Origin: Bacteroidota bacterium
GTDB taxonomy: Bacteria; Bacteroidota; Ignavibacteria; Kapaibacteriales; HRBIN21
Direction of reading: 5' to 3'
DNA length: 59,249 bases
Assembly (NCBI GenBank): GCA_030550275.1
Contig: JAUQPR010000013.1
Location: 1-59,249, forward strand
Position 1 is the first letter of the stretch, and each line of letters opens with the position of its first letter. Of this stretch, positions 55,065-59,249 are shown piece after piece. The notes below the pieces were generated by a model that saw nothing but the letters and a program-made list of their open reading frames with translations, ran no database searches and was not told the origin of the DNA. A program made the translations under genes and the position numbers.

Positions 55065-58000
55065 ATGAACATGAACGACCGAATCCTCCTTCGCGATCGC
55101 CCATGGGTTGTTCGCCAGGTAACCCAGGTGGAAGGCGGCCGGCTGCTGCTGAAGCTGGAGGCTCTGGACGGCGATGAGCCAGCCTCCCTGGAGGTGGCCG
55201 TTCCGCCGGAAGAGCCGCAAGCGCTTCCTACCGAGGACCTGCGTTTTGACCTGGCGCAGCTGGACTCGCTGGCCGCCTGGGCCAACGCCCACCGGGTCCT
55301 CGCCGCTACGCTCGTTCAGGACGCGGGGCTGATTTCGGGAGCCCGGTTCGGACGGGTCACCCTCGAGTCCTACCAGCTGGTCCCTGCGCTTCGGCTCCTT
55401 GCCAAGCCGCGCCCGAGTCTCCTCATCGCCGATGACGTGGGCTTAGGCAAGACCATCGAGGCAGGGCTGGCGATGCTCGAGCTGATGGCTCGCGGGCGAG
55501 TCCGCCGGGTGCTTGTTGTGGTGCCGCCCGGGCTCATGGAGCAATGGCGTCAGGAGCTCTATGACAAGTTCGGCCTCGAGTTCCACATCATTGGAAACGC
55601 CTCCGATCTGGCGGTCGCCCAGGAGTCCCTGCCCGCCGGGGTCAGCCCCTGGGAAGCTCTGCCGCGCGTGATCACCTCGATCGATTACTTGAAGAAGGAG
55701 ACCGTGCGGGCGCGCGCCCTCCGGAAGCGCTGGGATCTGGTGATCGTGGACGAGGCGCATGCCCTTGCCGAGTCAGGTACACCCCAGAATCCCTACCGGA
55801 CCCAGCGCACCCGGCTGGGCTTGGCTCTGCGCGAAGCCGCTCGGAGCCTCCTCCTGCTTACGGCCACGCCCCATAACGGCTATCCTCACTCCTTCCGCTC
55901 GTTGCTTGAGCTCGTTGAGCCGACCCTTGCAACGCTGCAGGGCTCCCTAGCGGATCTCCGTCGTCGGGTGGAGACCGCCATGGTTCGGCGGATGAAGGCC
56001 CAGATCCGCCGGCGGACGGATGGCCGGGAAGAGGAGGTCTTCCCCCGGCGCAGCGTCGAGGGCATCCCCGTGCGGTTGGAGGGGGAGGAGCGGGAGCTCC
56101 TTGAGGAGGTTTCGGCCTACTGCTCCGGAACCGCCAAGCAGGCTCAGGGAACAGAGGAAGCCGAGCTCATCGGCTTCGCCATGCAGATCATCAAGAAGCG
56201 GGCGCTATCATCCCGGAAAGCCCTTCTCAACACCATCCAGCATCGCCTGGAGGCCCTCGAGCGGGAAGAGGCCCGCGAAGAGCCTCCTCCGCGGGAGGAG
56301 CTCCGGGACTTCCAGGCGGATCTGCCGCTCACCGAATCCCAGAGCGAGCGCCTCGCCCGTCGGATCCTGCGCTCGGCTATCCCCAGGGATGAGGGGCGTC
56401 GCCGCTCCGAGCTGCGAGCCCTCAAGCGCATCCGATCGCTTTTGAAGAATATGCCGGACCGCGATCCCAAGATAGAGGCCCTGGTTTCCGAGCTCAGGCG
56501 GGTCTTTAGCGAGGATCCCTCCGAGAAGGTGATTGTATTCACCGAGTATCGGGACACCCTGGATGCGATCTGCACCCGCCTGGACGCGGATCCGGACTTC
56601 CGGGACTGCTACGTGACGCTCCACGGGGGCCTCACCCGCCGCCAGCGCCTTCGCCGGCAGGACCGGTTCGCAAAGCCCGAAACCCGGCTTCTCCTGGCTA
56701 CCGACGCGGCCAGCGAAGGACTTAACCTACAGCAGTACTGCCGGCGCATCATTCATGTCGAACTGCCTTGGAATCCGAATCGGCTTGAGCAGCGCAACGG
56801 CCGCGTGGACCGCTATGGGCAGACGCGACCGCCCATCATCCGGTACCTCTACTACCCGGACAGCCCGGAGGATGACGTCCTTTCGAAGCTCGTGGAGAAG
56901 ATCGAGCAGATGACCCGGGACTACGTCTCCACCCCCGACATCCTCGGGGTCTCCACCCCCGACATCCTCGGGGTGATACAAGGAGCGGAGGACATCCAGG
57001 AAGGTCTCACTTCCTTGGATGCCAAGGCCCCGGACATCGGCGTCCGCAAGGAAAGCCTGGTCCGGCTCTTCGAGGACCACACGCGAGAGTTCCCGCGGAA
57101 ATTCCAGCCCCTCCTCCTGGTCAGCGAGCAGGGCGAGGCGGATTCCGCCCGGCTTCTCGAAGTTCCGCACGCCGCCGAGCCCATACTCCCCGACGACCAA
57201 ACGCTGGAGGAGGTCGTGCTGGCGATTCTCGGCCCTGGCGCCGTGCGTCCGGTGGACGGTCTGGAGGGGATCTACCGGATCGAGGTGCCGTGGCATTACC
57301 GGGGGGAGGGGGTCCAGCCAGTCTACGAAGCAGCCACCTTCCGGCGTTCTGTGGCCGCTCGCTATCGCGCGGACGAGGTGGAGTTCATCACCCCCATGCA
57401 TCCGCTGGTAAAGGCCCTTGCCGCCGATGCCCGCCGGCGTCTCCTGCAGGTCTATCCGAGCGCGCGGGGTTTGCCGCCCCGCAGGCTCGCCGCCCGTACG
57501 GTGCCGCCAGGGGAGCCGACGTCTGTGGTCTTCACCTGGCTGGGTCGGATCGAAGGAGGCGCCGGGCTCTTGGAGGAACACCTGATCCCCATCCGTGTGG
57601 GTCTGGAGGGGCAGATCATCGGTGATCCGGAGGAGAACCGGCGCTGGCTGACCCCCGAGGCGGCCGGCGACGTCCGGAAAGAAACCCTGGAGGCGCTCTT
57701 CCGCCACCGCTTTGAGGAGCTTCTGGAGCGGGCCCGGAGCGAGGCCGAGCGCTGGCTCAGGCAAAGGGCCGAGGCGCTGCGCGCCCACCGCCAAAAGCAG
57801 GCGGAGATCCTTCGCCAAGACCTCGAGCGCGACCTTGCCGACCGCTTGCAGGAGATCGATGAGGAAGAGCGGCGGGCGCGGGGCCTGATCGATGCGACCG
57901 GGCAGCTACGGCTTTTCGCCGAGCAGGAGGTGAGCGGGTTCCAGGCGCGCCGGCAGGCCCTCGAGAGCTACCGCAACCAGCGCCTGGAAGAAATCGCCGC

Positions 58001-58079
58001 CTTCGAACAGGTCCATGAACCGCCACCCCCTCGGCCGTTGGGTTCCCTCTTCCTCGTTCCGGAGGGAGTTGCGGCATGA
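55065..58079 (+). CDS. SNF2-family helicase, DISARM DrmD-like
   Basis: This is 1004 residues from ATG 55065, chosen for AGGAG nine bases upstream; a GTG at 54996 would add 23. Motif I is DDVGLGKT (K129), motif II DEAH (D229), and VIVFTEYRDTLDAI and QRNGRVDRYGQ (about 577-584) are motifs IV and VI. A long coiled coil (about 860-990) closes the protein. Length and architecture match DrmD, the helicase special to class 1 DISARM. An ATGA overlap links it to the next gene. An 8-residue tandem duplication lies at about residues 621-636. Confidence 0.75.
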   Translation: MNMNDRILLRDRPWVVRQVTQVEGGRLLLKLEALDGDEPASLEVAVPPEEPQALPTEDLRFDLAQLDSLAAWANAHRVLAATLVQDAGLISGARFGRVTLESYQLVPALRLLAKPRPSLLIADDVGLGKTIEAGLAMLELMARGRVRRVLVVVPPGLMEQWRQELYDKFGLEFHIIGNASDLAVAQESLPAGVSPWEALPRVITSIDYLKKETVRARALRKRWDLVIVDEAHALAESGTPQNPYRTQRTRLGLALREAARSLLLLTATPHNGYPHSFRSLLELVEPTLATLQGSLADLRRRVETAMVRRMKAQIRRRTDGREEEVFPRRSVEGIPVRLEGEERELLEEVSAYCSGTAKQAQGTEEAELIGFAMQIIKKRALSSRKALLNTIQHRLEALEREEAREEPPPREELRDFQADLPLTESQSERLARRILRSAIPRDEGRRRSELRALKRIRSLLKNMPDRDPKIEALVSELRRVFSEDPSEKVIVFTEYRDTLDAICTRLDADPDFRDCYVTLHGGLTRRQRLRRQDRFAKPETRLLLATDAASEGLNLQQYCRRIIHVELPWNPNRLEQRNGRVDRYGQTRPPIIRYLYYPDSPEDDVLSKLVEKIEQMTRDYVSTPDILGVSTPDILGVIQGAEDIQEGLTSLDAKAPDIGVRKESLVRLFEDHTREFPRKFQPLLLVSEQGEADSARLLEVPHAAEPILPDDQTLEEVVLAILGPGAVRPVDGLEGIYRIEVPWHYRGEGVQPVYEAATFRRSVAARYRADEVEFITPMHPLVKALAADARRRLLQVYPSARGLPPRRLAARTVPPGEPTSVVFTWLGRIEGGAGLLEEHLIPIRVGLEGQIIGDPEENRRWLTPEAAGDVRKETLEALFRHRFEELLERARSEAERWLRQRAEALRAHRQKQAEILRQDLERDLADRLQEIDEEERRARGLIDATGQLRLFAEQEVSGFQARRQALESYRNQRLEEIAAFEQVHEPPPPRPLGSLFLVPEGVAA
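56925..56972 (+). repeat. perfect 24-base tandem duplication inside the helicase gene
   Basis: The unit GTCTCCACCCCCGACATCCT + CGGG occurs twice with no mismatch, giving VSTPDILG-VSTPDILG in the protein after the helicase core. It keeps the frame. Identity at every base suggests a recent slippage event. Confidence 0.9.
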
Positions 58080-59249
58080 CCTTCCGGCACCTGCGCAATG
58101 TCCGCGGCTTCTTCTCGGACTACTACCTGGGCAGCGTCTTCGGGCGCGGCGCTGGCCGAGGAGGCCGCAAAACCCTGTCCGATCGGGAGACGGACCTGGC
58201 CTATGCCCGTTTCCGCCGGATCCGCGATCGGGCCGAGGGCCGGGCCACCGATGCCCCGACCTGCCGCGAGCGCTTCGTCCGCCTGCTCCTTAGGGACGTG
58301 CTGGGCTTCCACCTCGGCGCGGGCGAGAACGGCATCCACCGGCTCTTCCCCTCCGCCGAGGCGGAAGCGGCAGGCGAGCCACCGCTGCTCCTCGCGTACT
58401 GCGGGGCCTGGGACGAGGACCTGGATGCTGGCCGGGGGAAGGCCAATCCCATGCGCGCCCTGGGCGAGGCGCTGGCCCGCGAGGGGGTTTCCTACGGATT
58501 TCTGGTGACCGGGGAGCGGATGCGGCTCATCCGCGTCCCTGGTGAGGGCCCCCAGGGCGCGTACCTCGAGGTCGACCTGGCCGGGCTCGACGAGGAAGAG
58601 GACCCCGAGTCCTTCGCGGCCTTCCTCAAGCTCTTCTCGGTTGCCACTTTCCTTCCTGGCAAGGAGGGCCGTCGGCCGATCGAGGAGATCGAACGGGAGG
58701 GCCGCGAGCACGCCGAGCGGGTCTCCGAGGACCTCAAGGGCGCTGTCTTCCGGGCCGCCGAGGCCATGGTCTCCGGCCTCATCGCCGACGCCGTGGCCCG
58801 AGGCGAGCTCGCATCCCCGGTCGAACTCGATGAGGCCAGGCTTCGCACCTACCGAGATGCCGCGCTCCTGGCGCTCTACCGCATCCTCTTCATCCTCTAC
58901 GCCGAGGCCCGCGACCCGCGGCTGAACGAGCACGTGCTTTACTGGAAAAGCTACTCCGCAACCGGACTCCTGGAAGAGATCCTCGCAAGGCCCGGCCGCG
59001 TCTGGCCGGAAAACCGCTCGTTCCTCTGGGAGCGCCTGCGGGCGCTCTTCCGCATCTACGATGAGGGGCTGCCGGCGATCACCCCCTGGGAGCACATCCC
59101 GCCCCGCGGGGGAGACTTCTTCAGCCGCACCACAACGGAAGGACAGATCCTCGACCGCGCCCGCCTCTCCGACCGCCAGGTGGCGCAGCTCATTCTGGAT
59201 CTCGCCACCACCACGCCCCGCCGTGGAATTGGACGGGAGCGGGTCTCCT
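58076..59249 (+). CDS. Eco57I/DrmMI-type adenine methylase, 3' partial
   Basis: The frame runs from ATG 58076 off the window edge (391 residues visible). It begins MTFRHLRNVRGFFSDYYLGSVFG and includes the segment DLKGAVFRAAEAMVSGLIADAV. LYRILFILYAEARDPRLNEH is typical of the N-terminal helical part of large restriction-type methylases. The S-adenosylmethionine and NPPY motifs would lie beyond the edge. Adjacent to a DrmD-like helicase, it is most likely the DISARM class 1 methylase; drmA, drmB and drmC are predicted further downstream. Confidence 0.7.
   Translation, partial: MTFRHLRNVRGFFSDYYLGSVFGRGAGRGGRKTLSDRETDLAYARFRRIRDRAEGRATDAPTCRERFVRLLLRDVLGFHLGAGENGIHRLFPSAEAEAAGEPPLLLAYCGAWDEDLDAGRGKANPMRALGEALAREGVSYGFLVTGERMRLIRVPGEGPQGAYLEVDLAGLDEEEDPESFAAFLKLFSVATFLPGKEGRRPIEEIEREGREHAERVSEDLKGAVFRAAEAMVSGLIADAVARGELASPVELDEARLRTYRDAALLALYRILFILYAEARDPRLNEHVLYWKSYSATGLLEEILARPGRVWPENRSFLWERLRALFRIYDEGLPAITPWEHIPPRGGDFFSRTTTEGQILDRARLSDRQVAQLILDLATTTPRRGIGRERVS

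Overview
The window looks like a piece of a high-GC bacterial chromosome from the Bacteroidota/FCB superphylum, close to the Ignavibacteria/Kapabacteria/Chlorobi side rather than the classical Bacteroidia. The grounds are a secreted protein with a type IX secretion (Por) C-terminal sorting domain, a TonB-dependent receptor, repeated Bacteroidota-type -7 promoter elements (TAnnTTTG) in front of genes and tRNAs, an atpDC pair separate from the rest of ATP synthase, and flagellar motAB. The taxonomic placement is an inference; there is no rRNA gene here.

Left edge (1-5352): a defence-type cluster. It holds a DUF1156/COG1743 DNA methyltransferase (5' end outside the window), a DUF499/COG1483 P-loop ATPase, a decayed small coding fragment and a winged-helix (Mrr_N-like) protein. 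It ends at a remnant of a REP-associated (IS200-like) transposase.

Core (5427-54277): ordinary chromosome. In order it has miaB facing a GroES-like gene; a T9SS-exported metalloprotease; gmhA and a bacterial deoxyhypusine-synthase homologue; motA-motB-response regulator behind a sigma28-like promoter; tRNA-Asn; a flippase and a lipoprotein; a tightly packed minus-strand run (lipoprotein, sucC, gap, pgk, rhomboid, ispG, SDR); phnD-phnC-phnE, a TerC protein and a glycosyltransferase; sdhB; atpD-atpC; CIRCE-groES-groEL with a terminator; an MGMT-domain protein, a BtuF-like protein and thiamine pyrophosphokinase; comEC facing an S74-chaperone surface protein; tRNA-CAU; an outer-membrane protein; a PAS histidine kinase; a LysM lytic transglycosylase; tRNA-Leu(GAG); infC-rpmI-rplT-pheS-lolD; and a TonB-dependent receptor.

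The core ends with a four-gene respiratory unit (50664-54277): a CuA-bearing subunit II, a heme-copper oxidase subunit I, a Sco-type copper chaperone and a formate/nitrite channel. Subunit I keeps every heme and CuB histidine but has Asn where oxygen reductases have the cross-linked Tyr (HTLVN in place of HPEVY). Its promoter region carries an FNR/DNR-like box (TGAT-N4-ATCA). I read this as a probable nitric oxide reductase of the recently recognised heme-copper families rather than an oxygen reductase.

Right edge (54493-59249): a second defence-type cluster. A short HD-domain protein that ends like the N-terminal module of Cas10 is followed by a SNF2-family DrmD-like helicase and the start of an Eco57I-type methylase. 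That is the layout expected at the start of a class 1 DISARM operon, which would continue outside the window. By eye its codon use is more C-ending than the core, which suits acquisition by transfer.
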